Assembly: GCF_029917005.1 (NCBI RefSeq)
Contig: NZ_CP123967.1
Span: 1,364,001-1,428,000, forward strand
From: Tessaracoccus lacteus
GTDB lineage: Bacteria > Actinomycetota > Actinomycetes > Propionibacteriales > Propionibacteriaceae
Reading direction: 5' to 3'
DNA: 64,000 bases
Below, piece after piece: positions 18,218 to 29,254 of the stretch. The notes beneath the pieces were generated by a model. It saw only the letters and a list, made by a program, of their open reading frames with translations, did not search any database and had not been told where the DNA came from. The stretch's first letter is position 1, and each line of letters starts with the position of its first letter. The position numbers were made by a program, and so were the translations under genes.

Positions 18218-19757
18218 CCCGCGGGGACGGCTCAGGTCCCTGTGGTGGGGCTCGCTCCCGCTGCGCGTCATGTTCACCACGCTCACCCTCTCCGTCGTCC
18301 TGCTCGTGCTCGCCGGCGTGCTGCTCCTGCAGCAGGCGACAGCCGGGGTCGTGGAGGCGAAGAAGGAGGCCTCTCTCAACGAGGCGGCCGGCGTGTTCGA
18401 GTTCATGCAGGAGCAGCTCCGCACCCCCGACGTCCGGGGCGCCGCCGTGCACGAGGCGCTCAACCAGCTGGCCGACCTGGCCGACGCGCAGGCGGCGCAG
18501 TACCGCGTCGTCATCCTGGGCCCCACGTCGACGCTCGTCTCCGCCGGGATCAGGGCCGAATCGGTGCCCGATGACCTGCGATCCCGGGTCGAGGAGTCGC
18601 AGGGCATGTTCATCACCCCCACCGAGGTGGTGTTCACCGACACGACGGTGGACCCCGAACCCGGCTGGGCGATCGGCGCCTCCCTGGTCGGCACCAACGG
18701 CGAGCGCTACCCCGTCTTCTACATCTTCCCGATGACGTCCGAACTCAAGACGCTGCAGGCCCTGCGCAGCGCGGTCCTGGTGACAGGTGCCGCCCTGATC
18801 GTGGCGCTGGCGGCCGTCGCCTACCTGGTGACCGCGCAGGTCGTCGGCCCGGTCAGGAAGGCGAGCACCACGGCCCTGAAGCTCGCCTCCGGGCAGCTGG
18901 GGGAGCGGATGCCTGTGCGAGGGACCGACGACCTGGCCTCGTTGGCACGCTCCATGAACCGGATGGCCGCCCAGCTGCAGCAGCGCATCCGCGAGCTCGA
19001 GATGCTGTCGACCCTGCAGCAGCGGTTCGTCAGCGACGTCTCGCACGAGCTGCGCACGCCGCTGACCACCATCAAGATGGCGGCAGACGTGCTCTACGAG
19101 GCGCGCGACGAGATGAGCGCCCTGCCCCGTCGGTCCGCCGAGCTGATGGCCACGGAGATCGACCGCTTCGACGTGCTGCTCGCCGACCTCCTCGAGATCT
19201 CGCGGTTCGACGCCGGCGCCGCGGTCCTGGCGCTCGACGAGGCCGATGTCGCCGCGCTGGTCGACGCCGAGGTGGCAGCCGTCGTACCGCTGGCCGACAC
19301 GCTGGGCGTGGAACTGAGCGTGGAGCGGCGCACACCGGACAACACCGCGGCGGTGGACCCGCGCCGCATCCGGCGGATCGTCCGCAACCTGGTGACCAAT
19401 GCCGTCGAGCACGCCGAGGGTCGTCCGGTGACGATCACGCTGGCCTCGGATGCCGACTGCGTTGCGGTCACCGTCCGCGACCACGGCGTGGGCTTCGAGG
19501 CCGAGGACGCCAGCCGCGTCTTCGACCGGTTCTGGCGGGCCGACCCGAGCCGCAACCGGGTCGTCGGCGGATCCGGTCTCGGGCTGTCGATCTCGCTGGA
19601 GGATGCACGCCTGCACCGTGGTCAGCTGAGTGCCTGGGGGCGCCCTGGACGCGGCGCCCAGTTCCGGCTCGTCCTGCCGCGAGAGCCTGGGCGCGGCATC
19701 AGCCACCCTCCGCTGCCGGTGATCCCTGTCGATGACGCACCGCAGGAGGTCGCGTGA
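18201..19757 (+). CDS. mtrB: Sensor histidine kinase MtrB
   Basis: 518 residues. A membrane helix near residues 20-45 (VMFTTLTLSVVLLVLAGVLLL) and another near 190-215 bracket an extracellular sensor region. A HAMP domain follows, then the dimerisation/phosphoacceptor segment with H282 in VSHELRTPLT, and a GHKL ATPase with N, G1 (DHGVGF) and G2 (GGSGLGLSI) boxes. It phosphorylates MtrA. The GTG start lies inside mtrA. LpqB, which modulates MtrB in mycobacteria, overlaps its end by four bases. Confidence 0.97.
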   Translation: MSRRPDPRGRLRSLWWGSLPLRVMFTTLTLSVVLLVLAGVLLLQQATAGVVEAKKEASLNEAAGVFEFMQEQLRTPDVRGAAVHEALNQLADLADAQAAQYRVVILGPTSTLVSAGIRAESVPDDLRSRVEESQGMFITPTEVVFTDTTVDPEPGWAIGASLVGTNGERYPVFYIFPMTSELKTLQALRSAVLVTGAALIVALAAVAYLVTAQVVGPVRKASTTALKLASGQLGERMPVRGTDDLASLARSMNRMAAQLQQRIRELEMLSTLQQRFVSDVSHELRTPLTTIKMAADVLYEARDEMSALPRRSAELMATEIDRFDVLLADLLEISRFDAGAAVLALDEADVAALVDAEVAAVVPLADTLGVELSVERRTPDNTAAVDPRRIRRIVRNLVTNAVEHAEGRPVTITLASDADCVAVTVRDHGVGFEAEDASRVFDRFWRADPSRNRVVGGSGLGLSISLEDARLHRGQLSAWGRPGRGAQFRLVLPREPGRGISHPPLPVIPVDDAPQEVA

Positions 19758-21445
19758 AACGCCTGCTGGCCGCCATGACGGCCGTCGCCGTCCTCACCCT
19801 CGTCGGATGCGCCACGCTCCCCACATCCGGGGCCGTCGAGGAGGTGCCGTTGTCCGCCCAGCCACCGGGCATCGACGTCGCGCCGGAGCCGCCGGCGGAC
19901 GGGGTGCTCCCCGGCAGGCTCGTCGAGGGCTTCCTCCAGGCTATGGCGGACCCCAGCGACGACTACGCGGTCGCGAGGCAGTACCTCACGGGCGACGCTG
20001 CCCGTGTCTGGGAGCCGACCAGCGCCGTCATCTACAACGGTTCCGTGTCGTCGGACAACAGCGCGGCAGGCATCGACGGTCAGCTGCTCGGCCGACTGGA
20101 CTCCGGGGGCCACTACACCGCCGCGAATGACACCTTCACCTTCGACTTCGGCGTCGTGGAAGAGAACGGCCAGTGGCGCATCGGAACACCCCCCGCCGGC
20201 CTGCTGCTCTCCAGCTACATCTTCGATCGCTACTACTCCCTCGTGTCGCTCTACTACATGGCGCGGGCCGGCACGCACGTCGTCCCCGAGGCCATCCACC
20301 TGCCCGAGACGCTGGTCACGCCCACCTCGGTGGTGCTCGCGCTCCTGGAAGGCCCGTCGCCGACCATCGAGCTGAACGTCAGCAACGCCATCCCCGCTTC
20401 GGTCGGGCTCGGACCGGAACGGGCGACCATCGATGCCCAGGGCGTGGTCACCGTCGACCTGACGGGCCTGAGTGACGATCTGAGCACCGACGCGCGCCGT
20501 CGCCTCGGCGCGCAGCTGATCTGGTCGCTGACGTCCGTGGCCCGGATGACGGGTCTCGTCGTCACCGTCGACGGCATGCCCTACGCGCTTCCGGGAGCCA
20601 CCGCCGACGGCGTCCTCGAACTGTCCGGCCAACAGGGCTACCAGGTGCTCTCCCGCGGCTCCAGCCCCGACCTGTACGGCGTGCGCCAGGGCGTCGCCGG
20701 GCAGCTGAGCGAGGCGGGCGACCTGATCCCCATCTCGCCCCGCCCGGACGAGGTCAGCGAGGTCGCCATCTCGCTGGACGGCGTGAGCCTCGCCTACGTC
20801 GACACCGACCGCACCCGGCTCCTGATCGGCTCCTCCGGAGGCGAGCTGACCAGCGTGGAGACGGGCCTGACGAACCTCAGACACCCCCAGTATGTGCTCG
20901 GGACGCTCTACGTCATGGGCGATGAGGACGGCGTCGCGCGCATCGCCGAGGTCGACCGGTCCGGGACGGTCGAGATGCTGGACCTGGATCTCCCGAACGG
21001 CGCCGTGCTGGCGGGCTTCGCCGTCTCGCCGACGCAGGCCCGCCTCGCGCTGGTCGTGCAGACCGCCTCGGAACGCAGCCTCGGCGTCGTCGGGCTGCTG
21101 CCCGATGGCACCTCGACCACGCCCTGGCAGAAGCTCGAGCTGGTCAGTTCCACCGGCCAGGAACTCACCGACGTGCACGCGGTCGCCTGGCAGGCCGAGC
21201 TGTCGCTGGCGGTCCTCGCCACGGGCGCCAGCATCCGGTCCGTCTACACCACCGAGGTGGACGGCTCACTGATCGAGGACCTCGGGCCCGTCTCGACCGA
21301 CGTCGACGACGTCTCCGCCATGGCGCGCCTCGGCGGAGGCAACGTGGCCATCCGGACCGGCCTCGGCGTCGTGTGGCGCTACGAGGCCCGCACGCGCTGG
21401 ACGCGGGTGGCCGACGAGATCTCGGCCATCTCCTACAGCTCCTGA
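19754..21445 (+). CDS. lpqB: Lipoprotein LpqB
   Basis: 563-residue envelope lipoprotein that interacts with the sensor MtrB in mycobacteria. The signal peptide ends in the lipobox LVGC with lipidated C19. A GerMN-like region lies in the N-terminal half (about residues 110-270), followed by a beta-propeller-like C-terminal half. It starts at GTG in a GTGA overlap with the mtrB stop, so translation is coupled. ComF follows 57 bases later. Confidence 0.95.
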   Translation: MKRLLAAMTAVAVLTLVGCATLPTSGAVEEVPLSAQPPGIDVAPEPPADGVLPGRLVEGFLQAMADPSDDYAVARQYLTGDAARVWEPTSAVIYNGSVSSDNSAAGIDGQLLGRLDSGGHYTAANDTFTFDFGVVEENGQWRIGTPPAGLLLSSYIFDRYYSLVSLYYMARAGTHVVPEAIHLPETLVTPTSVVLALLEGPSPTIELNVSNAIPASVGLGPERATIDAQGVVTVDLTGLSDDLSTDARRRLGAQLIWSLTSVARMTGLVVTVDGMPYALPGATADGVLELSGQQGYQVLSRGSSPDLYGVRQGVAGQLSEAGDLIPISPRPDEVSEVAISLDGVSLAYVDTDRTRLLIGSSGGELTSVETGLTNLRHPQYVLGTLYVMGDEDGVARIAEVDRSGTVEMLDLDLPNGAVLAGFAVSPTQARLALVVQTASERSLGVVGLLPDGTSTTPWQKLELVSSTGQELTDVHAVAWQAELSLAVLATGASIRSVYTTEVDGSLIEDLGPVSTDVDDVSAMARLGGGNVAIRTGLGVVWRYEARTRWTRVADEISAISYSS

Positions 21446-21502
21446 GTCCACAGCCGGTCGGGACGGTGACCCAGACCCACCAGAAGGCGTCATCACGGGT
21501 GC

Positions 21503-22144
21503 ATGCACCCGCTCCTCAACGCCGCCGCCGACCTGCTGCTCGGCTCCTCCTGCCCTGGCTGCGATGCGCCGGGTTGGGGCATCTGCCCCGACTGCCGCGC
21601 CGCACTGGAGCGGGCCCCGCTGATCCTGGGCGGATCACCGCCGGTGGTCGCCGCCTGCGACTACCGCCCGCTGCTGATGCGCATCATCCCGCGCTACAAG
21701 GACGACGGGGCCCTGCACCTCGCGGGCGCGCTCGGGAGTCTGCTTGCCCTGGCCGTTGAGGTACTCGGGGTCGAACCGGGCGCGGCCCTCGTTCCCGTTC
21801 CGTCCCTGCCGTCGGTGGTGCGGTCCCGCGGCCTCGACCATGCCGCCCGCCTCGCCGCGGTGGCCGGGCGGAGGACGGGCCGACCCGTCGCCCGGATCCT
21901 GCGGCGCCGTGCCGTCGGCGGGCACCAGCGAGGCCTCGGTAGGTCGGGGCGCGCGGCCAATCTCAGTGGATCCATGACAGCCCGGCCGCTCCCCGGACGG
22001 GTCGTCCTGGTAGATGACGTCATGACCACGGGCGCGACGCTGCGGGAGGCGACCAGGGCGCTCTCGGCGGCCGGGATTCCCGTGGCGGGGATCGCCGTGG
22101 TGGCCCGCGCGGACAAATCGCGCGACTCTGCTGCGATGGGCTGA
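21503..22144 (+). CDS. ComF-family phosphoribosyltransferase-like protein
   Basis: 213 residues. An N-terminal zinc finger (C17, C20, C28, C31 in SCPGC...ICPDC) and a type I phosphoribosyltransferase fold with the PRPP loop VVLVDDVMTTGATL identify a ComF homologue. In Bacillus and Haemophilus ComF acts in DNA uptake, but in actinobacteria it may act outside competence. HQRGLGRSGRAANL is the conserved central segment. It lies between lpqB and hpf in the common mtrAB-lpqB-comF-hpf-secA order. Confidence 0.9.
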   Translation: MHPLLNAAADLLLGSSCPGCDAPGWGICPDCRAALERAPLILGGSPPVVAACDYRPLLMRIIPRYKDDGALHLAGALGSLLALAVEVLGVEPGAALVPVPSLPSVVRSRGLDHAARLAAVAGRRTGRPVARILRRRAVGGHQRGLGRSGRAANLSGSMTARPLPGRVVLVDDVMTTGATLREATRALSAAGIPVAGIAVVARADKSRDSAAMG

Positions 22145-22163
22145 CATGCCTTGAGGGGAACGG

Positions 22164-22169
22164 TAGCGT
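22164..22169 (+). promoter_or_regulatory. -10 box upstream of hpf
   Basis: TAGCGT, placing transcription start near 22176 and giving hpf a structured leader of about 74 bases. Confidence 0.45.
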
Positions 22170-22181
22170 TGGCGCATGGAG

Positions 22182-22221
22182 ACGCCGCAGGGCCCACGAA
22201 GTGGGAACCGACCTGCGGCGT
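22182..22221 (+). promoter_or_regulatory. Nested hairpin in the hpf leader
   Basis: Outer arms ACGCCGCAGG (22182-22191) and CCTGCGGCGT (22212-22221) are perfectly complementary. They enclose a second perfect hairpin CCCAC-GAA-GTGGG (22193-22205). The structure ends about 20 bases before the GGAGG site of hpf. It may tune translation or mRNA stability, or act as a terminator for the upstream operon, though no T-run follows. Confidence 0.55.
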
Positions 22222-22249
22222 TTCGTGCCCCACGAAAGATGGAGGAACC

Positions 22250-22849
22250 ATGGATATCGTCGTCACCGGCCGACACTGCACGATCAGCCCTGAGCTGAGG
22301 GAGGTCGTCACCGACCGCCTCGCCACCGTCTCGCGTCTGCGCGACAGGGTGATCCGCGTCGAGGTCGACTTCAACGTCGATGACAACACCAGGGATCCCG
22401 CCCACGCGACGAACGTGCAGCTGACCCTGCGGAGCAAGGGCCCCGTGATCCGTGCGGAGGCGATGGCCAGCGACAAGATGGCCGCGTTCGACATGGCCCT
22501 CGACAAGCTGAAGGCCCAGCTCCGCAAGGCCGCGGACCGTCGCAAGACCCACCGCGGGCTCCGGACGGCGCTGGTCGCCGACGCGGTGTCCACGACCGCG
22601 CAGCAGCCCGAGCCCGACGGCGTGGAGACGCGCGAGATCGCGGGCATGGTCGTCACCGGAGACGGGCCGCTGGTCGTGCGCGAGAAGGAGTTCGACGCGA
22701 CCCCGCTGACCCTGGCCCAGGCCCTGGATGAGATGGAGCTGGTCGGCCACGACTTCTTCCTCTACCAGGACAAGGACTCCGGTCGCCCGTCCGTGGTCTA
22801 CCGCCGCAAGGCCTACAACTACGGTGTGCTGCACCTGAACGTCAGCTGA
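22250..22849 (+). CDS. hpf: Long-form ribosome hibernation-promoting factor
   Basis: 199 residues. The N-terminal S30AE domain ([20 protein letters not shown] to about residue 105) binds the 30S decoding region. The C-terminal domain (about 140-199, [20 protein letters not shown] and GVLHLNVS) dimerises ribosomes into 100S particles. This two-domain layout is the long form, which needs no partner factor. The ATG has GGAGG four bases upstream. It is preceded by a hairpin-rich leader and followed by a strong terminator, so it is probably a single-gene unit before secA. Confidence 0.95.
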   Translation: MDIVVTGRHCTISPELREVVTDRLATVSRLRDRVIRVEVDFNVDDNTRDPAHATNVQLTLRSKGPVIRAEAMASDKMAAFDMALDKLKAQLRKAADRRKTHRGLRTALVADAVSTTAQQPEPDGVETREIAGMVVTGDGPLVVREKEFDATPLTLAQALDEMELVGHDFFLYQDKDSGRPSVVYRRKAYNYGVLHLNVS

Positions 22850-22871
22850 ACCACCCGCTGACAAGACAACG

Positions 22872-22907
22872 GCCCGCCCGGCCGGTCCACGGACCGGCCG
22901 GGCGGGC
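22872..22907 (+). terminator. Terminator of hpf
   Basis: Perfect arms of 16 bp (22872-22887 with 22892-22907, core CCCGCCCGGCCGGTC) around a CACG loop, followed by TTCGTT, 22 bases after the hpf stop. Confidence 0.85.
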
Positions 22908-22932
22908 TTCGTTCAAACTTGCCGCTGGGGGA

Positions 22933-22938
22933 TAGGAT
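22933..22938 (+). promoter_or_regulatory. -10 box of secA
   Basis: TAGGAT 56 bases before the secA GTG, just downstream of the hpf terminator. The leader would hold the GAAGGA ribosome site at 22981-22986. Confidence 0.5.
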
Positions 22939-22994
22939 GGCGGGCGCATCGTCGCACGCGCGTGCGGCGCGACCTGGACAGAAGGACACAACCC

Positions 22995-25793
<2,799 letters not shown>

Positions 25794-25797
25794 CCCG

Positions 25798-26172
25798 TCA
25801 CGCCGCGGCGGTCCTGGGTGCGAGGATGACGAACTCGCTGCACATCCAGGACCGCCGCGTCGCGTCCAGCCGGATAACGCAGCTGACCCACCGGTCGCCG
25901 CGCATCAGCGACACGGTCGCCTCCACGGCCTGTGGCGTGGGCATCTGCGCCCTCAGCCGCCCGGGCGGCATGCGTCGATACACGCCGGCGCCCGCGTGGA
26001 GCGCCAACTCGAGGAACGCGCGCTCGGACAGGCGGGGACGCACCTGGTGCAGGGCACGACGCCCGGTCATTGCCTCCAGGGTGGCCAGGATGAGGGCGAG
26101 GGCGCCGGGCGGGACCTCCTGGTCCGGGTGGATCGCCGAGGCGCTGGGCCGGGGTGAGAGCATCGTCGTCAT
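25798..26172 (-). CDS. Rv3235-family small protein
   Basis: 124 residues, resembling the actinobacterial Rv3235 family found near secA. Conserved-looking stretches are LALILATLEAMTGRRALHQV, LSERAF and VSLMRGDRWVSCVIRLD. The last part fits a small beta-sheet and no catalytic motif is visible. Function unknown. A TAGCGT box six bases before the ATG implies a leaderless transcript diverging from the DUF6912-Ku unit, with a 21-bp-phased repeat between them. Confidence 0.7.
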   Translation of the reverse strand: MTTMLSPRPSASAIHPDQEVPPGALALILATLEAMTGRRALHQVRPRLSERAFLELALHAGAGVYRRMPPGRLRAQMPTPQAVEATVSLMRGDRWVSCVIRLDATRRSWMCSEFVILAPRTAAA

Positions 26173-26178
26173 GCAGGG

Positions 26179-26184
26179 ACGCTA
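26179..26184 (-). promoter_or_regulatory. -10 box of the Rv3235-like gene, leaderless
   Basis: TAGCGT on the minus strand, six bases before the ATG at 26172. Confidence 0.55.
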
Positions 26185-26224
26185 GGAGCCGCCCTGCGGC
26201 ACCGCCGGGACGCCCCCCGCTCCG

Positions 26225-26275
26225 GACAACACCGCCTCCGTCCCTGACAACACCTCCCTGGTTCCGGACACGACC
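26225..26275 (+). promoter_or_regulatory. Three direct repeats phased at 21 bp, probable operator array
   Basis: GACAACACC (26225-26233), GACAACACC (26246-26254) and GACACGACC (26267-26275) begin exactly 21 bases apart, two helical turns, so all three face the same side of DNA. Each is preceded by a TCC-rich stretch (TCCG, TCCCT, TTCCG). They lie between the divergent promoters of the Rv3235-like gene and the DUF6912-Ku unit. The third overlaps the -35 position of the latter. Confidence 0.55.
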
Positions 26276-26291
26276 TGGGATCGTCCGGCAC

Positions 26292-26297
26292 TAGGCT
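26292..26297 (+). promoter_or_regulatory. -10 box of the DUF6912-Ku unit, leaderless
   Basis: TAGGCT six bases before the GTG at 26304, with no ribosome site. Confidence 0.55.
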
Positions 26298-26303
26298 GAG
26301 GCC

Positions 26304-26780
26304 GTGAAGCGACAACTGGTTTTCATCCCCGTCGGCCCCGATGAACTGGGCGTCATGAGCGGTGACCCCGCCATCGTGCAGCGCACCGCCTACACCGTCA
26401 CCGACGAGCTCGTCGCCGAACTCGGCTACGAGGCCAAGGACGCCGAGGACGCCGAGTACGCCGCGCTCGTGCTGGCATCGGTCGCGGCGCTGTGCAGCTA
26501 CGGGGCGCGGACGGTCGTCGTGGCGGAGGTCGATCCGGCCCTCGTGTCGGGGGGAGTGGACCCGGTCAACGGGCAGATCGTGCTCGCCTCCTGTCCCGTC
26601 GGGGCGATCACCTCGTGGTTCGCCGACGAGCCCGGCGCCGATGTCGCCGACGCCGCGGCCATCAGCCGGGGACTCACGATCGACCAGGCCTGGGACCAGC
26701 CGGCGGTGCAGGCACTCCTGAACTCGCATGATCTACTCTGGAACGACGTCGTCGAGTACCGGCGAGGTGAGGAGGGCTGA
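26304..26780 (+). CDS. DUF6912-like hypothetical protein
   Basis: 158 residues. The pattern FIPVGPDELGVMSGD, then AYTVTDELVAEL, DAEDAEYAALVLASVAAL and RTVVVAEVD, resembles the uncharacterised DUF6912 family that sits near secA in other actinobacteria; this assignment is from memory of the pattern. No enzyme motif, signal peptide or membrane segment is seen. It overlaps nothing but ends one base before the Ku start, so it heads a three-gene unit with Ku and a small coupled gene. Confidence 0.65.
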   Translation: MKRQLVFIPVGPDELGVMSGDPAIVQRTAYTVTDELVAELGYEAKDAEDAEYAALVLASVAALCSYGARTVVVAEVDPALVSGGVDPVNGQIVLASCPVGAITSWFADEPGADVADAAAISRGLTIDQAWDQPAVQALLNSHDLLWNDVVEYRRGEEG

Positions 26781-26781
26781 C

Positions 26782-27588
26782 ATGCCGCGGGCCATCTGGA
26801 AGGGGGCCGTGTCCTTCGGGCTGGTGAGCATCCCCGTGAAGCTGTACGGCGCCACCGAGGACAAGGACGTCTCGTTCCACCAGGTGCACTCCCTGGACGG
26901 AGGACGCATCCGGTATCAGCGGATCTGCGAGAGATGCGGCGAGGTCGTGTCCTTCGCCGACATCGCCAAGGGCTTCGAGGCCGCGGACGGCCGCACCGCG
27001 ATCCTGACCGACGAGGACTTCTCGCATCTCCCGCTGTCCACGCTGAGGTCGGTCGACGTCGTCCAGTTCGTGCACGCCGACGACATCGACCCGACCTATA
27101 TCGACCGCACCTACTTTCTGCAGGCCGACAGCGTCGGGGTGAAACCCTACGTGTTGCTGCGAGAGGCCCTGACCAGTGCCGGCCAGGTGGCGGTTGTGAA
27201 GGTCGCGCTCCGGCAGCGTGAGTCGCTGGCGTTGATCCGGGCCCGCGACGACCTGCTGCTGCTGCACACGATGTACTGGCCCGACGAGCTGAGGGACGGG
27301 TCCTTCGCGGCGCCGCCCGCCGACGTCACCGTGACCGACGACGAGGTCGCTCTCGCGAAGCTGCTGATCGGCCAGCTGGAGGGGTCCTTCGATCCCGAGG
27401 CCCACAGCGACTCCTACCGCGAGGCGCTGTTGCAGGTCGTCGAGGCGAAGCTCTCCGGCGGCGAGGCGCCGGCCCCGGCGGAGCAGGGGGGTGGCGGCGA
27501 CGTGGTCGACCTCATGGCTGCGCTGAAGGCGTCGGTCGAGGCGGCACGGCAGCGGCGCGAGGACGCGGCGAAGGCGAAGGCGAGCTGA
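26782..27588 (+). CDS. ku: Non-homologous end-joining protein Ku
   Basis: 268 residues. Bacterial Ku forms a homodimeric ring on DNA ends and recruits ligase D. The start MPRAIWKGAVSFGLVSIPVKLY is the classic family N-terminus, and SFHQVH and YQRICERCGEVV follow. The C-terminal tail is Ala/Gln/Arg/Lys-rich (AARQRREDAAKAKAS), suited to contacting DNA or ligase. GGAGGG lies upstream of the ATG. A LigD-type polymerase domain gene is 6 kb away, but no ATP-dependent ligase domain appears in this window. Confidence 0.97.
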   Translation: MPRAIWKGAVSFGLVSIPVKLYGATEDKDVSFHQVHSLDGGRIRYQRICERCGEVVSFADIAKGFEAADGRTAILTDEDFSHLPLSTLRSVDVVQFVHADDIDPTYIDRTYFLQADSVGVKPYVLLREALTSAGQVAVVKVALRQRESLALIRARDDLLLLHTMYWPDELRDGSFAAPPADVTVTDDEVALAKLLIGQLEGSFDPEAHSDSYREALLQVVEAKLSGGEAPAPAEQGGGGDVVDLMAALKASVEAARQRREDAAKAKAS

Positions 27589-27794
27589 TGCGCCCGACCA
27601 CGATCACGTTCGACGACGCGGACGAGGCGGCCGCGACGTTCGCCGCGCTCGAGGCCGCCGGCTGGTACGTCGAGGCGGACAGGGACCGGTTCCTGGGCGA
27701 GGACGACGACGAGGAGGTGGTGTTCCTCGTCCTGACCGACGCGAGCGCCGATGAGGTGAGGGCGCACGTGGCGGGCGACGGGTTCGTCGTCTGA
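27588..27794 (+). CDS. Small hypothetical protein coupled to Ku
   Basis: 68 residues, not recognised. Its ATG overlaps the Ku stop in TGATG, so it is translationally coupled. The sequence is acidic and predicts an alternating strand-helix pattern (TTITFDDADEAAATFAALEA, GWYVEADRDRFLGEDDDEEV), ending in FVV. It faintly recalls small RraB-like or ferredoxin-fold domains, but no assignment is made. The coupling suggests that it works with Ku or shares its regulation. Confidence 0.7.
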   Translation: MRPTTITFDDADEAAATFAALEAAGWYVEADRDRFLGEDDDEEVVFLVLTDASADEVRAHVAGDGFVV

Positions 27795-27814
27795 AGCCGT
27801 CGCCCGGTGAGCTG

Positions 27815-28285
27815 TCAGCGGGCCAGCCAGGCGGCGGCGCGGCGCTCCAGGCCGCCGAAGGCATCGCGGATGAAGGGCTCCACCTGCTTCTCCACCTTGC
27901 GTCCGACCAGCGGGATCTTCACGGTCAACGTACCCGCATAGTGGGCCACCGTGGTGCCGCCGGTGGGGGTCAGCAGCGCGCGGGCCGCCACATCCACGGG
28001 CAGACCGGCCACGTCCACGTCGACCGTTCCCGTGACGCTGCCGTCAGCGGCGGGCGGCTGGAACCGGAAGGTCATCTCCAGCGAGATCGTCGCGCCCACG
28101 AACTTCGCCAGGCTCTCTGGGACGGGCAGCTTCATCGCGAGAAGGGTCTTCTCCGGCCCCACCTCGACCGTGTGCGACACCGCTCCGGCGTGGGTGGCGA
28201 CGTCGTCGATGAACTCCTCGGTGCGCATCAGGTCGACGACTTTGTCGGGTGTGGTCGCGTACGTGTGGGTGTAATCGAACTGCAT
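27815..28285 (-). CDS. DUF2505 family protein (START-like fold)
   Basis: 156 residues. The pattern MQFDYTHTYATTPDKVVDLM followed by a beta-rich middle and a long C-terminal helix (EKQVEPFIRDAFGGLERRAAAWL) fits DUF2505, a START/SRPBCC-like helix-grip fold that may bind a hydrophobic ligand. The start at 28285 is chosen because TAGGGT lies seven bases before it. An ATG 18 bases upstream would place the -10 box inside the gene. It diverges from the PHP gene. Confidence 0.82.
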   Translation of the reverse strand: MQFDYTHTYATTPDKVVDLMRTEEFIDDVATHAGAVSHTVEVGPEKTLLAMKLPVPESLAKFVGATISLEMTFRFQPPAADGSVTGTVDVDVAGLPVDVAARALLTPTGGTTVAHYAGTLTVKIPLVGRKVEKQVEPFIRDAFGGLERRAAAWLAR

Positions 28286-28292
28286 GCTGCCA

Positions 28293-28298
28293 ACCCTA
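28293..28298 (-). promoter_or_regulatory. -10 box of the DUF2505 gene, leaderless
   Basis: TAGGGT on the minus strand, seven bases before the ATG at 28285. Confidence 0.55.
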
Positions 28299-28322
28299 CC
28301 CATGAGCCCCGCCTGACCCCCG

Positions 28323-28328
28323 TAAGAT
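28323..28328 (+). promoter_or_regulatory. -10 box of the PHP gene, leaderless
   Basis: TAAGAT seven bases before the ATG at 28336. The divergent DUF2505 -10 box is only 24 bases away. Confidence 0.55.
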
Positions 28329-28335
28329 GGCGCCC

Positions 28336-29187
28336 ATGAAGATCGACCTCCACACGCATTCGCGGGTCTCCGACGGGACGGATACGCCGACCGGCCTTGT
28401 CATGCGGGCCTTCGACGCAGGGCTCGACGTTATCGCGCTCTGCGACCACGACTCCTTCGGCGGCGTTCCGGAGGCGCAGGAGGCTGGCAAGCGCATCGGG
28501 GTGAAGGTCATCAGTGGCCTCGAGATGTCCACCGAGTACGCGGGGCGGTCCGTGCACCTTCTCGGCTACGGCTGCGACCCCTACGACCGGGGGCTGGGGG
28601 AGGAGCTGGCCCGCATCCGCGTCGGCCGCACCGAGCGCATTCCTGCCATGCTGCAACGGCTGGCCGAGCTCGGCCTGCCCGTCACGGTCGAGGACCTGCA
28701 GGCCGCGGCCCACGGCGCCCCCGTCATCGGGCGGCCGCACGTCGCGGACGCGCTCGTGGCGAAGGGCTACGCCGCCGACAGGGACGAGGCGTTCGCCCGC
28801 TGGCTGCACGACGGGGGGCCGGCCTACGTCTCGCGATACGCCTGCCCTCTGGAGCGTGCCATCGACCTCGTGCACGACGCACGCGGCGTGGCGGTGATCG
28901 CCCACCCCTGGTCCCGGGGCACCCGTGAGGTGCTGACGGCGCCCTACCTGGAGTCGCTGGTCACGACGCATGGCCTCGAGGGGATTGAGGTCGATCATCC
29001 GGACCATGACGAGGACACGAGGTCTCTGCTGTTCGAGATGGGTGCCCGGCTCGGTCTGATCCGCACCGGGTCGAGCGACTACCACGGCACGGGCAAGAAG
29101 AACAACCCCCTCGGCGCAAACCTGACGCGACCCTCGGCGTACCGGGACCTGACCTCGCGGATCAGGCGCCGAGGCGGCGTCGTCTGA
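28336..29187 (+). CDS. PHP-domain phosphoesterase
   Basis: 283 residues. The metal-binding PHP motifs are clear: HTHSRVSDGT near the start, CDHDSFGGV, GLEMST, IAHPWSRG and SSDYHG near the end. Members act on nucleoside 3',5'-bisphosphates, oligonucleotides or AMP, as in the RNase AM/YciV group, which this most resembles by length and motif spacing. The exact substrate is not shown by the sequence. The ATG at 28336 starts MKIDLHTHS. trpS follows on the same strand after 67 bases. Confidence 0.88.
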   Translation: MKIDLHTHSRVSDGTDTPTGLVMRAFDAGLDVIALCDHDSFGGVPEAQEAGKRIGVKVISGLEMSTEYAGRSVHLLGYGCDPYDRGLGEELARIRVGRTERIPAMLQRLAELGLPVTVEDLQAAAHGAPVIGRPHVADALVAKGYAADRDEAFARWLHDGGPAYVSRYACPLERAIDLVHDARGVAVIAHPWSRGTREVLTAPYLESLVTTHGLEGIEVDHPDHDEDTRSLLFEMGARLGLIRTGSSDYHGTGKKNNPLGANLTRPSAYRDLTSRIRRRGGVV

Positions 29188-29254
29188 CCCGGACGACGGG
29201 CGGTAGGGTAAGGGACGTTTGACAGCACTCCCACCCGCAAGGCAGGTCCCGTCC

